Below are positions 23,775 through 35,100 of a stretch of 64,000 nucleotides of DNA, piece after piece (the stretch's first letter is position 1; the number at the start of each line of letters is the position of its first letter). This DNA comes from Amphiura filiformis. Taxonomy: Eukaryota; Echinodermata; Ophiuroidea; Amphilepidida; Amphiuridae. The notes beneath the pieces were generated by a model. The model was not told the origin of the DNA. It saw nothing but the letters and a program-made list of their open reading frames with translations, and did no database searches. The translations under genes and the position numbers were made by a program. Location: assembly GCF_039555335.1 (NCBI RefSeq), contig NC_092629.1:3925912-3989911 (forward strand), given 5' to 3'.

Positions 23775-24143
23775 GGCCTACCGTTACATATTATAAATGC
23801 CAGAATAGCAAACTGTAATTTTTTTCCAATTTTTTTAAAATTAACTGATGGGCACTTCAGAATACATGTAGGTCCAGTGGTTCTCCAAATTAAAAGTCGC
23901 CAACAAAATTGTTTTTATTTTCTTTCTGATCAGATCAGTAGGAAAATGTGATATAGGTTGAGCCCTAAAATTTTTTTAATTCTTCCTTGGTCCAGGTATA
24001 TGTACAAAAATGTGCATAGTCATGTGCTGGTGATTTTGGGAGCTTAACAAACATATTAGGTGGGCGCTTAATGGGGCATGGGCTCTTAATGGAACGAATC
24101 TGTTATAATAAAGTTTTAAAAAAGTAAAGAAGAAAAAGCGTAC

Positions 24144-24470
24144 CATCCCTGCTGTTTTGATGAAAGCCATTTTGTTTTGATCTTTCTTTAGCTTCAGCCA
24201 GGTCCATCTGTCAGTCACCTTTTCAATCTGTTCAGGTATGTTTGCCTGTTTGTCATGCTGTTTTGCTGCTTCCATTAAGATAGTACAAGCCATTGTGATG
24301 GGGTTTTTAACGTGTGATTGTGAATTAGAAGTCTGCTGTACATGATGTTGGTCTGGTGATGTCTCTGTGCAGGAGTTGCATGGACATGTTATTATTGTCT
24401 GTTTTGCAGCACATTTGTGCCCAGCCATTTGGCGAAAGACGCCTACTTCTCGCATTGACAACATGATACC
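24144..24470 (-). pseudogene. RAG1-like relic, linker exon
   Basis: An open frame reads MREVGVFRQMAGHKCAAKQ, then a C-P-C-N-S-C word, and near its end WTWLKLKKDQNKMAFIKTAG, stopping at a donor GATG|GTACGC (GT at 24143-24142). The 5' boundary is uncertain. It follows the RING region, as the linker before the core does in RAG1. Confidence 0.5.
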
Positions 24471-24519
24471 AGTAAATTAGGTATCAAAACATTTAACATA
24501 TGAGGACTGGACTTGACAT

Positions 24520-25179
24520 CACAATAATGGACTGACTGTAAACAAACCGGACAAGGTACAGAAGCGATTCATGAAACTGAAAATAATGGGACAGACAGGA
24601 CGAGCAAAATTATGATCACATGAAGTTGTTACACCAGGCGAGATCATAGACAAACAAATAGCACAGACAAACAGGTTTTCAGTGTTTGAATGATGTAGAA
24701 TTTGCAGGTCGGGTAATGTAGGAGATGAATTGGTGGATGCCAGTTGAAGGTGCTGAAATATGTTTGTTGATCCCAGCGAATGGTAGCTCTGATGAGGCTT
24801 CTGGTTGTTTCGGCGTGCATGACGGTGCCGTTTTCTTTTGCTGGCCTCCTCGCCCTTGCTGCTTGTACATGTTACATGTTGAACACGATTGACCCCATCT
24901 TGAGTGTTTAACCCAGGAAATTTGTGATGTCCTAGGACGTTCTTTGCCCTAATGATAATGTCTGATGATCCTCTGGCATCTATGACAGATTTTCTTAGGG
25001 TGAATATCAGGATCATCCTGCCAAATGTTAACCCCCCAGATCACATCTACCTCTTTGGGGTACAGGAATTTAAGATTTGGCTTCTTGTACCCTGTCGGTG
25101 CTTCTCCTTTTTTTAGTAAGCGTTCCCCACATGTTCTACACAATTTATCTAGGGCCTCCTGGTGATATTCAAAATCCAT
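24520..25179 (-). pseudogene. RAG1-like relic, N-terminal zinc and RING region
   Basis: An ATG at 25179 opens MDFEYHQEALDKLCRTCGER, and ICHRCQRIIRHY follows before a stop near 24950. The zinc ligands C-x2-C and HP-x3-C-x2-C match the RAG1 N-terminal pattern. Further down, in other frames, are a C-S-T-C word in an H-rich context like RAG1 HTPSCDIC, a basic KRKRHRHARR patch, then VCAICLSMI, TSCDHNF, FCSSCL and CPVC. These are the pieces of a RING finger spread over three frames. At least three frame changes are needed, so this is not an active reading frame. Confidence 0.7.
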
Positions 25180-25277
25180 GTTGAAGAAAAAACTGCCAAA
25201 ATAACCGTATTCGTGAGCGAGTATCAGAGCGCACAGCAGCCGGTGAAATCAGCCATGTTTTGTGCAGTCGTACCGCT

Positions 25278-25293
25278 GTATACCGCGGTATAC
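25278..25293. promoter_or_regulatory. 16-bp perfect palindrome upstream of the RAG1-like relic
   Basis: GTATACCGCGGTATAC is a perfect palindrome about 100 bp upstream of the relic's first ATG. It could be a dimeric factor site in an ancestral promoter. No direct functional evidence is visible. Confidence 0.25.
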
Positions 25294-25819
25294 GCTGCTT
25301 CTATGCATTGTGTACATTCGCGATACATGAAATTCGGTCGGAAATCATGGCAGTTTTTTCAGAAAAGAGAAGTGGCCTGTTTACTTTTATTACATTTTTT
25401 GATAGATTGGAGTGTTATTTTAGTAATTTTAAAAGGGATAAGTGCGGGGAACTGGTTTTCAGTGTTAAATCTTTAAAATTATACTCCTATTTTCGTGCTT
25501 CGGAAACTCGGCGATCGGCATTGAAACAGTACACTTTCACTGCACGTATTCTGATTAAATTTCTGATTTCAGTATTTAAAGAACACGATTTCTGTATACA
25601 CAAATTAGAGACAGACATACATAAGAAACAATAATGGGGACTCAAATTTGCATTTACTCTTTTATTTTTCTCAATTTCTGCCTTTGTTTGGGGTGTACAT
25701 GGGCCATTCAATTCAGAAATTAGACGAAGGAAAGTAGGTCAAACTTGGCGGTGTGCGGTCAAAGGTCATAATTGGAGTAAACAAATAAACAACACACGAA
25801 CTGGCAAAACTTTATTATC

Positions 25820-26330
25820 GCCTTTTATTGGCGCCCAAACGGGCGTGTGTTCCATGTATAGAATACTGGGCGTTAACAACTTTCTTCTTGTTGGTAATTC
25901 GAAGCACCTCGCACTTTGTCTGGGTTGAAAGCCATCTGCCATGTCTTCTCCCATGTCTGAAGACGAGCCAGGTCATCTTGAAGGGCGGAAGCATCATGGT
26001 TCGATCTGATTGGTCGATACAGGAGTGCATCGTCGACAAAAAGACGTATGTTGGATGTGACGGCTTCTGGTAGGTCATTAATAAAAACCAAAAAGAGGAG
26101 GGGACCTAGCACTGTCCCCTGTGGGACGCCAGATGTGACGTCTGATGTGCAGCTCTTTTTTCCTTCCAAGATGACTTGTTGGGTGCGGCCGGACAGGAAG
26201 TCACGGATCCAGGACAGGAGATGACCGCGCCGCGCCGACATGGTGGAGTTTCAGTAGGAGTCGTTCATGGGGAACCCGGTCGAAGGCCTTGGAAAAATCT
26301 AGTAGGATGGCATCAACTTGTTCTTTCTAT
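25820..26330 (-). mobile_element. LINE reverse transcriptase fragment (palm domain)
   Basis: The minus strand from about 26330 reads EQVDAILLDFSKAFDRVPHE, then LSWIRDFLSGRTQQVILEG, SGVPQGTVLGPLLFLVFIND and NIRLFVDDALLYRPI. These are the RT blocks of CR1/L2-type LINEs. The catalytic pair is present as FVDD (usual FADD). It is truncated at both ends, and there is a frame change between the first and second blocks near 26240. Confidence 0.85.
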
Positions 26331-26542
26331 TAAACACATAGATTGGAACAATTTGAAATATGCCTGTGCTCTCTAACTAAGTGCACTTGAATTCAGCTGA
26401 TCCGGTATGTAAATAATAATTCATTATTACATTGTCACGATTGTGTAAATGTCAGTGCAGTGATTGTGTCCATCTGCGAGTGCAGTTGTCACGCTGAATT
26501 TATACTCGATCGCTGGATCACCATGTGAATTCGCCTCTCGAA

Positions 26543-26660
26543 AACCTCTATGAGGTTGTTAAGCATCGAGCATGCTGACTGGCTTGGCAATTATCAAAGT
26601 AACCTCTACGAGGTTGTTAAGCATCGAGCATGCTGACTGGCTTGGCAATTATCAAAGTAG
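26543..26660. repeat. Two-copy tandem repeat, 58-bp unit
   Basis: AACCTCTATGAGGTTGTTAA.. is repeated immediately as AACCTCTACGAGGTTGTTAA.., each ending CTTGGCAATTATCAAAGT. The copies differ at one visible base, so this is a recent duplication. Each unit starts with a short hairpin (AACCTC..GAGGTT). Confidence 0.85.
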
Positions 26661-26739
26661 TTTTGTAATGTAAACCAATCAGGTTAGACGTACTTTACTG
26701 GCGGGTCACATGGGGTCACATTAATTAAGGCTGTCGCGT

Positions 26740-26930
26740 TCATTGATTGGCTAACGATTGCAATTAATAGTTTTTGCAACCAATCACAAAACGGGTTATG
26801 GCGCCCGGCCGTCGGAAATTTTACACACGCCCATGATGACGTCATGCCCCAGCGTGCAGCGCCACGAGGTGGAGGCTTCGCTTTTCTGCGAAAGCGAGCG
26901 AGTGGTATAAAGTCAGTTTCACACCTGTGA
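26740..26930 (+). promoter_or_regulatory. Promoter-like cluster upstream of ANAPC1
   Basis: Within 200 bp are an inverted CCAAT (GATTGGCT, ~26745), a CCAAT (26780-26784), a CRE octamer TGACGTCA (26837-26844), a CpG-containing segment and a TATA-like TATAAAG (26906-26912). It lies 2 kb upstream of the first ANAPC1 coding exon, which begins at an acceptor and so needs an upstream noncoding exon. Assignment to ANAPC1 is an inference; it could belong to a LINE or other transcript. Confidence 0.35.
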
Positions 26931-28151
26931 TTTAATGAAGCACATCATAAAATCTCTGAGCACATCCACAGCGCATTTGACAGACAAAAATGAGATAAAA
27001 ATGAGATTCGCAATTCTGAACAACGGGATTCCATGAAATTAACAGCTGGTCTGCTTTATTTGAAGTGCATATTGAAGTTTGTAAGTTTGTGACTTCGTAT
27101 GTCATGTGCAATTGATATTACAGGAAGCTTAAATTGGCACGCTTTCCTGCAATTTGCCTGTCGCTTGCGAAAGTTATTTGGAGTTCAGGGCACGTCACAC
27201 CGGAAGTGTGACGTGACCTCGCTGGGCATAGTGCAGCGGCTAGCGTGCGCGGCATCATCGCTCATCTGCTCATCTAATAGTTACGCGCAGTTTCTTTTTT
27301 GTGTACACTTGACTCGCCACTTGACACTGTACATAATTTCTATTGGCAGTCTGGGCATGCACACTTTGACATTTGCATCTAGCAATGCCAAATGAGCTTC
27401 GCCCACATGCATGGCATGCATGCAGAATGGTGCACACAAACAATTAAGGCCAAATAAAAAAAATAAACATGTTTCACGTCCCCTCCCGCTTCCTTTTTTG
27501 AGGTTTCTTCAAATATTTTTTTATTTTTTGAAATTCAGTTATTTGAGTTGAACGTCGCCCTCTATAATAAGCAATGTGGACATACCTAACAGTGTCAATG
27601 GAATAAGTTTGTACATTGTATGTGCATGGCATGGGCAAAAAACTTAAGGGGGTACTACACCCCTGGCAAATTTTGTGCCTATTTTTGCATTTTTCTCAAA
27701 AATTATAGCACATTGGTGACAAGTAAGATATGTATATTATAGGGGCAAGCACTGCAACTACTGCACTGAAAATTCAGCAACTCAAGGCAAGTAGTTATTG
27801 ATTTATTGATCAAATACTGGTTTTCCCTCATTTTTTTACTGTAACTCCACAACTGTTGTCTGTGCTGAAATAATATTAAGTGTGAAGAAAGTGTGGAGCA
27901 TTAAAATTTGGATCGTAAAGAAGGCACGCGAAGCACACAAAAATATTGCATTTTCCCAGACGTCACCAATCAATATTGGTTCCAGCATTTGAGTCATCCG
28001 CACCCAAACTACCCTGATCACCGGCGCGCGCGATCAACTTTGTGTGACAATAGGCATCCTGCACGAGATTGCTAGCTTGTAGTACTGGTACGTGTTTAGT
28101 TAAAGTATACAAATTGTAAAACAAAACAAAGATTCATTTTCAAATAGCAAA
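26931..28151. other. Intergenic or 5' intron sequence of ANAPC1
   Basis: No recognisable gene. A dispersed-repeat-like stretch starts at about 27648 with GGGGGTACTACACCCCTGGC and runs to about 27900; I recall the type from marine invertebrate genomes but cannot classify it. The noncoding first exon of ANAPC1 may lie here. Confidence 0.35.
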
Positions 28152-28199
28152 TTATAGTACCGTATCAAAACTAGATGAAACAAAACTTCTACATCTACT

Positions 28200-28463
28200 T
28201 CTACGAAAATACTCGTCAACACCTGCTCGGCAACTAAACGAGGGATGTGTGTGGTGTCTCAAACATTGGACACTTGTGCTCTCATATATACAACGGTGCA
28301 AGTAAAAAGGTGGCTCTAGTCCTAGATGACTTACAATGTAGGCGTTGATGGCTCCCTTGAACTGCTCTACTGTAGGCAGTTCAATGATGTTAGAGGGGAG
28401 CGCATCCCAGTCATGCAGAGTTCTTGAAGAAGCTTTGCCTGTAGTTGTCTGAGCTAGAATCAA
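28200..28463 (-). mobile_element. LINE polymerase C-terminal fragment
   Basis: The minus strand reads SSRTLHDWDALPSNIIELPT then VEQFKGAINAYIVSHLG, the typical end of CR1/L2-like LINE proteins (RTL.DWN.LP..V..A.S...FK). It is 5'-truncated and noncoding today. Confidence 0.65.
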
Positions 28464-28809
28464 GCCGCATGAACCTTTGCTGATGTTGTTGGCGAGTGTA
28501 CATGTATACAGTTCTGTTCAAACAATAATTTTGTGGAGGGCCAGAGTGAAAGATGACAAAATCGAGGAGAAAATATGCAGTGTTTGTCACTGTTTGGTGT
28601 TTTCACATTACGGGCACGTGGGAAACGCACATGTTACTCGTTTACATCTGAGACCCCAATATCATTTTAAAGAGATGTCACAGGAAAAAGGTCTAGATAT
28701 AACTATTAAGATTGTGTGCACATCTTGATTGTAAGTTTAAAGAATGCGTGCGCAGCTTGGTCTAAAAAAATTAAAACTCCCAAATTTGTGGTCAAAAAAT
28801 TCTATGACA

Positions 28810-28853
28810 CCCCCCAGTATATTCATGACCCCCCCCCCATTCCGAAGAAAATT
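28810..28853. mobile_element. Right-end fragment of the 5505-5870 MITE family
   Basis: Words near 28830 (TGACCCCCCCCC, CATTCCGAAGAAAAT) match the right inverted end of the MITE at 5505-5870. No left end is visible, so this is a truncated copy. Confidence 0.5.
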
Positions 28854-28985
28854 ACATGTACACTAACTCTGCACTTTACAAATTTAATGAAATAGGCAAT
28901 GAACCATATCATTTATTTGAACCAAAAGCATGTAATGTTCACTGTTTAAGAATATATTTCTGTTGTTATTTTCTTTTTGCAGGCC

Positions 28986-29144
28986 ATGATAGCGCCACAG
29001 AGCCGAGGAATTTATTCCATTAGGAAGGAGTACTGCTCTAGCCACCCTGGTAATAGTCTTCTATGTACACCCAAGAGTGTCAAACATGTAGTAGACTTGC
29101 CACTGGCTGCATTCAGAGAGATAGCCATTGAAAGTAATGCAAAG
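28986..29144 (+). CDS. ANAPC1: ANAPC1 exon 1 (first coding exon)
   Basis: Acceptor TTTTTGCAG| at 28982, then GCCATGA, a good start context. 53 codons, ends in phase 0 at AAAG|GTTTGT. FREIAIESNAK aligns with human LQEVTIHEKQK. Its 3' two thirds plus the donor are duplicated just downstream. Confidence 0.9.
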
Positions 29145-32100
29145 GTTTGTACGTATGTAAAGTGACAATTAATGATTTGACCTGGTAGAGAAATAGTACC
29201 ACAGCTCATGGGTACACCAAGAGTGTCAAACATGTACATGTAGTAGACTTGCCACTGGCTGCATTCAGAGAGATAGCCATTGAAAGCAATGCAAAGGTTT
29301 GTAAAGTGACAATTTAATGATTTGACCTGGTAGAGAAATACGACCACAAGACAACTCATCATGGGCATGCTTATTGTCTTGTCCGATCCTGATCTAGGAT
29401 ACTTACAGTACTTTAATCTACTACTGTCCAGGCAATTACTGTTTTTCTTCTTTTTTATTGATGAAAGAAGTATTTTAAGTCATAACCCTGTAATTATGGA
29501 AACTTTTGGGTCTCATAACTGCTAAATTGTTGGTCTAAAGTATATAAAAGTACAGTATGGCAAAGACTTGATGAATTCAACTGTAAGGTCAAATTTGGAC
29601 AAAAATGCTCAGTTTTGGAGAAAATAAAAAAGAAGTTTTTTGGCCCAAATTATTTAGAACAATGTAACAAAAAAATAAAGTCAAAATTTTATTTTTATTC
29701 ATTTTTAAAAACTTGATAAAAATATTAGGACCAGTTTTTTTATTTTTTTTTTATTTCGACTAACTTTGAAACTTTCAGAAATTTGGACCAAAAATGTTCA
29801 AAAAACGCGAAATCTGGCCCAAAAATCGTAAAAGAAAGCCTGATTTTGTCCGAAAAAATTGGGCCAAAAAGCCTGTTTTAGATTTAGTTTTGAGACAAAC
29901 TACTGGTTTTTTTGTCCATCGTTCATTATGCCTCTTCCTGGTTAATGTCTGTCAGTGTGTCTTCCTTCTATTACAATGTAGGTTTGCATAGTAAAATATG
30001 CTTATTTGGTAGCTAATTTACAAAAATTTACACAAATTTCCCTGAGAACCATAAAATTCATTTTTTTTTTTTCTGACAAAGGATAAAGATTTAAAAAGTG
30101 CTATGCCAATGTTAAAAGCTATGTGGTCGATCTTCTAATACTTTTTAAGTTCCTAGAGTTGACAATGTAGGTCAAACTTATTTTGGCAAACAGGTGTACA
30201 ATGTATTTAATAAAGTTTAACGATGTGCAACAAAGTTAAACTCAATTTGCCCTGGCTGAGAAATGACCGATCCCATGTTTTGTTCTCTGGGTCAGAGGTC
30301 AATTGTTATGGCAGCGTGTTTGTTTACTTGACCCGGACCAATGGGTATCGTCGCCTTTCGCGGGCTTGGGGTGTGTTTCGTTGGTATTTTTCACTGTTGA
30401 TTGGAAATTGGACATGACAACAACTAAATATTTTCTTTCCCACCTGCCACTCCCTTTGCGGGCATGTAGGGGAAGCTATGTAAGAAAGTTAAGTACGGTA
30501 CATGCATGTGTATCAGTAAATTAAGTATGTGTCAAATTTAGAAGTATGATTGTCCCTGAAAATAATTAGTTATGAAGGGAGAGCTTTAATTGCTCATCAT
30601 AAATGAAAAAGTTTTGGGTTGGGTCAGTCACTCAATTTTGAGAATATCTTTTATAACACGGCTGAGTTCATAGGTACTGGTGAGGGTCTGAACAAAGTGA
30701 AATAAATGGTTGTCGTGTTTGATTACCAACATGCAAGCAAAAAAGTTACGTCCTTGTGCTTTTTAGGTTCTCTGTCCAAGGGTAATTAGATTTATAATTA
30801 ATACAAGTTAGGCCAAGTAAAAAAAATATCATGTATATCGTCTGGAAGGCTTTTTCAAAAATCAGTGAGGGAGGCCCTTATTATTTGTTATTATGTTATT
30901 TTTTTACAATTATTATAATGACACACTTGTTTTTGCAGAGCGAGTTTTGGGAAGTTAGACGGACCCCTGGCCATTTGGAATCTGCTGATCATGATGAAGA
31001 ACTATACAGCAAAGGAAATACACTGGTGTGGAGCCGAGGATGTCAGGGACAAGCAAGGGTGGTCCAAAAGTCGTTCACTGTTGATTCACCTATCTTACAG
31101 GTACATATGTTTGCAGAGAAGATATCCTATTACTTTATACAGGCACCCTTTGTTTTTGTGTTGAGAATAGACTTGCTATTGGCTAAACATGGGTCGATTC
31201 ATAGTCGAGACATATTTTGCAAGAACTGGATGTCCTGTGTTCATTGAGTTACTTTTTGTCACCACCAAGCCATATCACACTATACTGTGTCTCGTATCAA
31301 GTTGAGAGTAACACCATGTTGGATTTTTTAGTGGCAAATTCAAATCATGCGCGCTTTGGTGACTTGCTCTCGAAGCCACTGTCAAATTGTGTTTTAACCG
31401 TCACAATTTGCAGATCACAAAATTAACTTCTTTTACAGTACGGGACAAGCTTCCCATAACGTGTATGCATGAATTCCTGTCATCGTAATATGACAGGGTG
31501 AATCTAGATTATTTCAACAAATAACAATCTGCATAAAAAAGTTGCAGCTTGCTGTTATGTATGGGACATTTTGTACCTTATCTGGGACTTACAATTTCTC
31601 ATATTTTCTCACGCTCAAAATTCTTATTACGGATAATCTGTTAAATTGTTTACAGGCTCAATGGATAACGTTTTGGCTACAAGGGAATAAACCAGATGCA
31701 GATGATGTAATAGAACAACAACAAGAAACACAACCAGGTATGGTGTGGTGGGTGGGTAGGTTTGTGGAGGTTAGTGGTTGAGGGTATGGGCATGGCCTAA
31801 TGGCTACAAAGGAATAAACCAATGTAAAGCTTATTTTGTAGAGATTTCCACTCAAAAATTGTGACTTGACAATTACATTGGATTCATTGTGTATGGTCAC
31901 AAATATGCACCATCTCCATGGTTACAACACAAAATGTACATAGTTAATATTAGGAAGTAAGGCCAGCTAACCAGACCAATGTAACTCTTCACTGTGGTGT
32001 GTCTCTCTCTTTCCAGTGGACCCAGTACCTAGTGTATGTGTGTCTCAAGGGAATTCTCTCATTGTGTTTGCTGAAGAAGGAGATGAGTTTGCTGTATCAT

Positions 32101-35100
32101 TGCCATTTGAGGTATGGTCTCTTTGTGTGTGTGTGTGTGTGTGTGGGGGGGGTGGTGTGTGTAAATAGAATTCAGCTGGCTATTTTGAGGTCATATGTCA
32201 AGACCAAATTAAATGAAAAACTTTGGCTTTGTCAAAGCATTGATGATGTTATTGATCCATCTGCTTGGAGCAGGAATCTTGACCGGATGTTTTGATTTTC
32301 CTGGAAGTATTCCTGTCTCTAGCGTTGGTCTTGAGCAGAGGATCAAATATGTGACTCAGAGAGAATGTGTAGTTGTTGAGATCTTGCGATTCCATATGTG
32401 ACATGATCAAGGGGAATGAGTCACATATCGGCCCTGGTCGAAAATGAGTTTTACACATAATTCTAAAGCGGACATTTAGAACTTTCAGAAACTGAAAACC
32501 CCATGTTGATCCTATTTTTCTTTGTGAAGTTATGTCAATTTTTCAATCGCTGAAAACAATATAAAACAAAAGAATTTTAACACTTTCTTTGCCAATATCT
32601 CAAAACCAATATTAGCGACATCCGACTCATTTCTCTTGATCGTGTCACATATTGAGGTATGGATAGTAACAAAACATTGTAGGTAGTGCGAGACCATTTC
32701 CATCAAAATTGGGTAACTTTTCTGTGTTTTACCCCTATAGCACCCAATTTCTAACCTTTGACCTTGTCGCCAATAACTCCAGACTGATTAGTCGTGGGTA
32801 GGTCAAACTATATATTTTCTGAATGCTTGTGACCAGGGGAATATTTGGAATAAGTTTTAATCAAATCAGAACAATTTTGAGTTTTAGCCCATTGTAAACT
32901 TTGACCCCGAATTTCTTGAAATGCTCAAGGTTATATTCTTGTATCGTTATGAACACGGCAGAGTGCCGAATACGCAAAATTGCTGTTCTGAGTAAACAGC
33001 GTTTGAAAATCTTTGCACCATTCCATTGGTCCTTCTAAAAATTGAGAACATTCTTGAGCACTTATTTGAAATGTATATTATAGAAGTGAATGTGTACGAA
33101 TTATTTGCAATAATTAGATGTTCTGAAACCATCGATATCATCCCTCCAAACGGGTATTTACAGCTATTCGGCTGAATGCTGAATCCAAAATGTCTCTACC
33201 GCTGCGCAAATAGTTGTATACGAGGTTGAATACGCATTCCACTACGTGTAAACCCTAGCACACATTCTTGATTTGGGGTTTTTGTGTAGAAATTACTGGT
33301 TGTCCAAAAGCTGTAGACTTTACATTTGATATAAGTTATAAAATAGTCATAATAATTTAGCAAAACCTGAGGATTTTAAACCAGAAATAAAAATATTGGC
33401 CTATATTTTGCATGAATTTTTGGGATTTTGCGATGGCGCACTCACATTATTAAGCCATAGCAATATCATGTGGGAAATGTTTGTACTTATATTGGTATTA
33501 CTGGATAGAAGACACCTATAGCTATCCATTGGTATCAAATATAATAGTATAGGACATTTGATATAGAGAATTCATGGTTTTACAATACTATAGATCCACC
33601 TGATTTGTACAGTTTCGTCTTTTGGTCGAATTCATTAATTGCACTCAGGTGCGATTCGTCCAAATCAAAATTTCGATATCTATGTCAGGAAGTAACATTT
33701 ACCATTAATTTTTGGTGGAAATAAAAGATCACCTGAAACATAATCACAAGCATACAATAACTCAATTTACTCAAAATTCTTGATTCATAACGATATGATA
33801 TACCTCATATATGTGAATATTATAAGTAACAATCATGTTTAGTCATATCCAGTCATAAGCAAGTTCTAACAGACTACTATTTATACTTGGATACATTTTA
33901 AAACTTTTCTCCTCAGATATCTAAGATGTGGCCAATTAACCGTGGCATGCTGTTGGAAAGAAGCGTCTCACAACTTGAAATATCAAGCCCTAAGAGGTAA
34001 GCTTAGTAGGATTTTACTACAATCGCGATCGCTAAAGATTGTTCGGCTTATGTAAGGCAGAAAAAATCAAGACTCATAACACTGTTTATTGATATAGAAT
34101 GCCATGCATGCTGTTAGGCCAGTGATTACGCTAGGTTTGCATTGGGTAATGCGTGACTAGCGCACGCTTATGTGAATTTACGCGAGCGTGAGTTGGGACT
34201 TTATTGACGCGCGCAGTAACAAAGGCTTAATAATGTCTGCCTTATATAAACCGAACAAACTTCAGCTTCAGAGTTGTAAATTTCTTCATTTTTGTTCTAA
34301 GGCCACTCAAATGCATGTTAATATTTTTACTTGCATGTTTGATGTGTTTTAATAACAGCGATGAAGTCTAATGAATAAAATAATGTAAATAAAGAGGAAT
34401 GTGTTTTGTTTTAGTTGGATGACTAGTTTTGATATGTTTTTATCCCCTTAATTTTTTCTCACAGAGGGGCAGATAATTTACCAACGTTGTTCAGCTTATT
34501 GCATCCACTAGATGAGCCAGCACCTGTCATATGTAAATCAGGAGGTATGTGTATAGACCACTTGACATGTTACGCCATTGCCCGGCAGTATGCGCGCAAA
34601 TTATGGCAATTTCTATTGTTCTTTGCCCTGCAGTGTGCGTACGCATCGTAGTTTGCTTGGGGCACTTGCATTTTAAATCGCCCACCACATTTCATATAGT
34701 ACAAGAAAGCCATTGAACAGTGCAGCGGTTCATTCAAGCATATCGATAGACCAGTCCTTCGCCTTTGTTTTTAGGCCTGTTTTGGGCCTTTTAAGGCCGA
34801 ATTCACACACATTTTCAGGCAATTTTCAAAAAAGTCATTCTCATGCCTGCTGGGTTGAATGCTGTGCTCCCTTGATTATTCATTGTTTTGTCTCCACTGC
34901 TTCTAATCCATCTGGATTCTCTTATCCGTCTGGGATATCTTTCATCTCCCAGACTAATGTGGTTTGTTGCAGTGGCATGATGTCAGAAACACTACATCTT
35001 CTAGAAACACTACTAGTGTTCCTGGATACACTGCGCACCCTCTACTTACCTCCCACGACCTGATCTATGCACAAAACGAAGTTTGGGACCACAAGAAACC

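Larger units (their letters stand above)
10561..25179 (-). pseudogene. RAG1-like transposase gene, multi-exon and decayed
   Basis: At least 12 minus-strand pieces follow the domain order of RAG1. An N-terminal zinc region (LCRTCGERL .. IHPKKICHRCQ; human RAG1 has LCRICG .. IHPTEFCHNC) is followed by a RING finger whose words (VCAICL, SCDHNF, CPVC) lie in different frames. After a linker comes a catalytic-like core with WIKIGGDKGG, IRLLFFGDLELIDKIYG, CPYC, VPSLHVSLGIFKRL and GRLNEQGGNEL. These parallel in order the RAG1 segments holding D600, D708, the C-x2-C pair, VPSIDALHCDIG and E962 (SEGNESGNKL). RAG1 and Transib transposases cut DNA at TIRs/RSSs with this DDE triad. Decay: in-frame stops (one TGA at 10840-10842 where R is expected) and frame changes in several exons. 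No flanking TIRs of its own were found. It may be a degenerate ambulacrarian RAG1-like or N-RAG transposon, or a dead domesticated gene. Confidence 0.7.

Noticed and set aside
25162-25634. + strand frames of 104 and 124 codons
   Set aside because: No recognisable domains or splice context; they overlap the 5' region of the minus-strand relic.
28477-28728. 83-codon + strand frame with a C-x2-C pair as a possible ANAPC1 5' exon
   Set aside because: No matching splice sites or phase into the exon at 28983, and no similarity to APC1.
34713-35026. 116-codon frame just left of the DIRS-group element as part of it
   Set aside because: It starts in plain intron and crosses the element's left border, which is fixed by the inverted repeat and the internal complementary region. 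Treated as chance.
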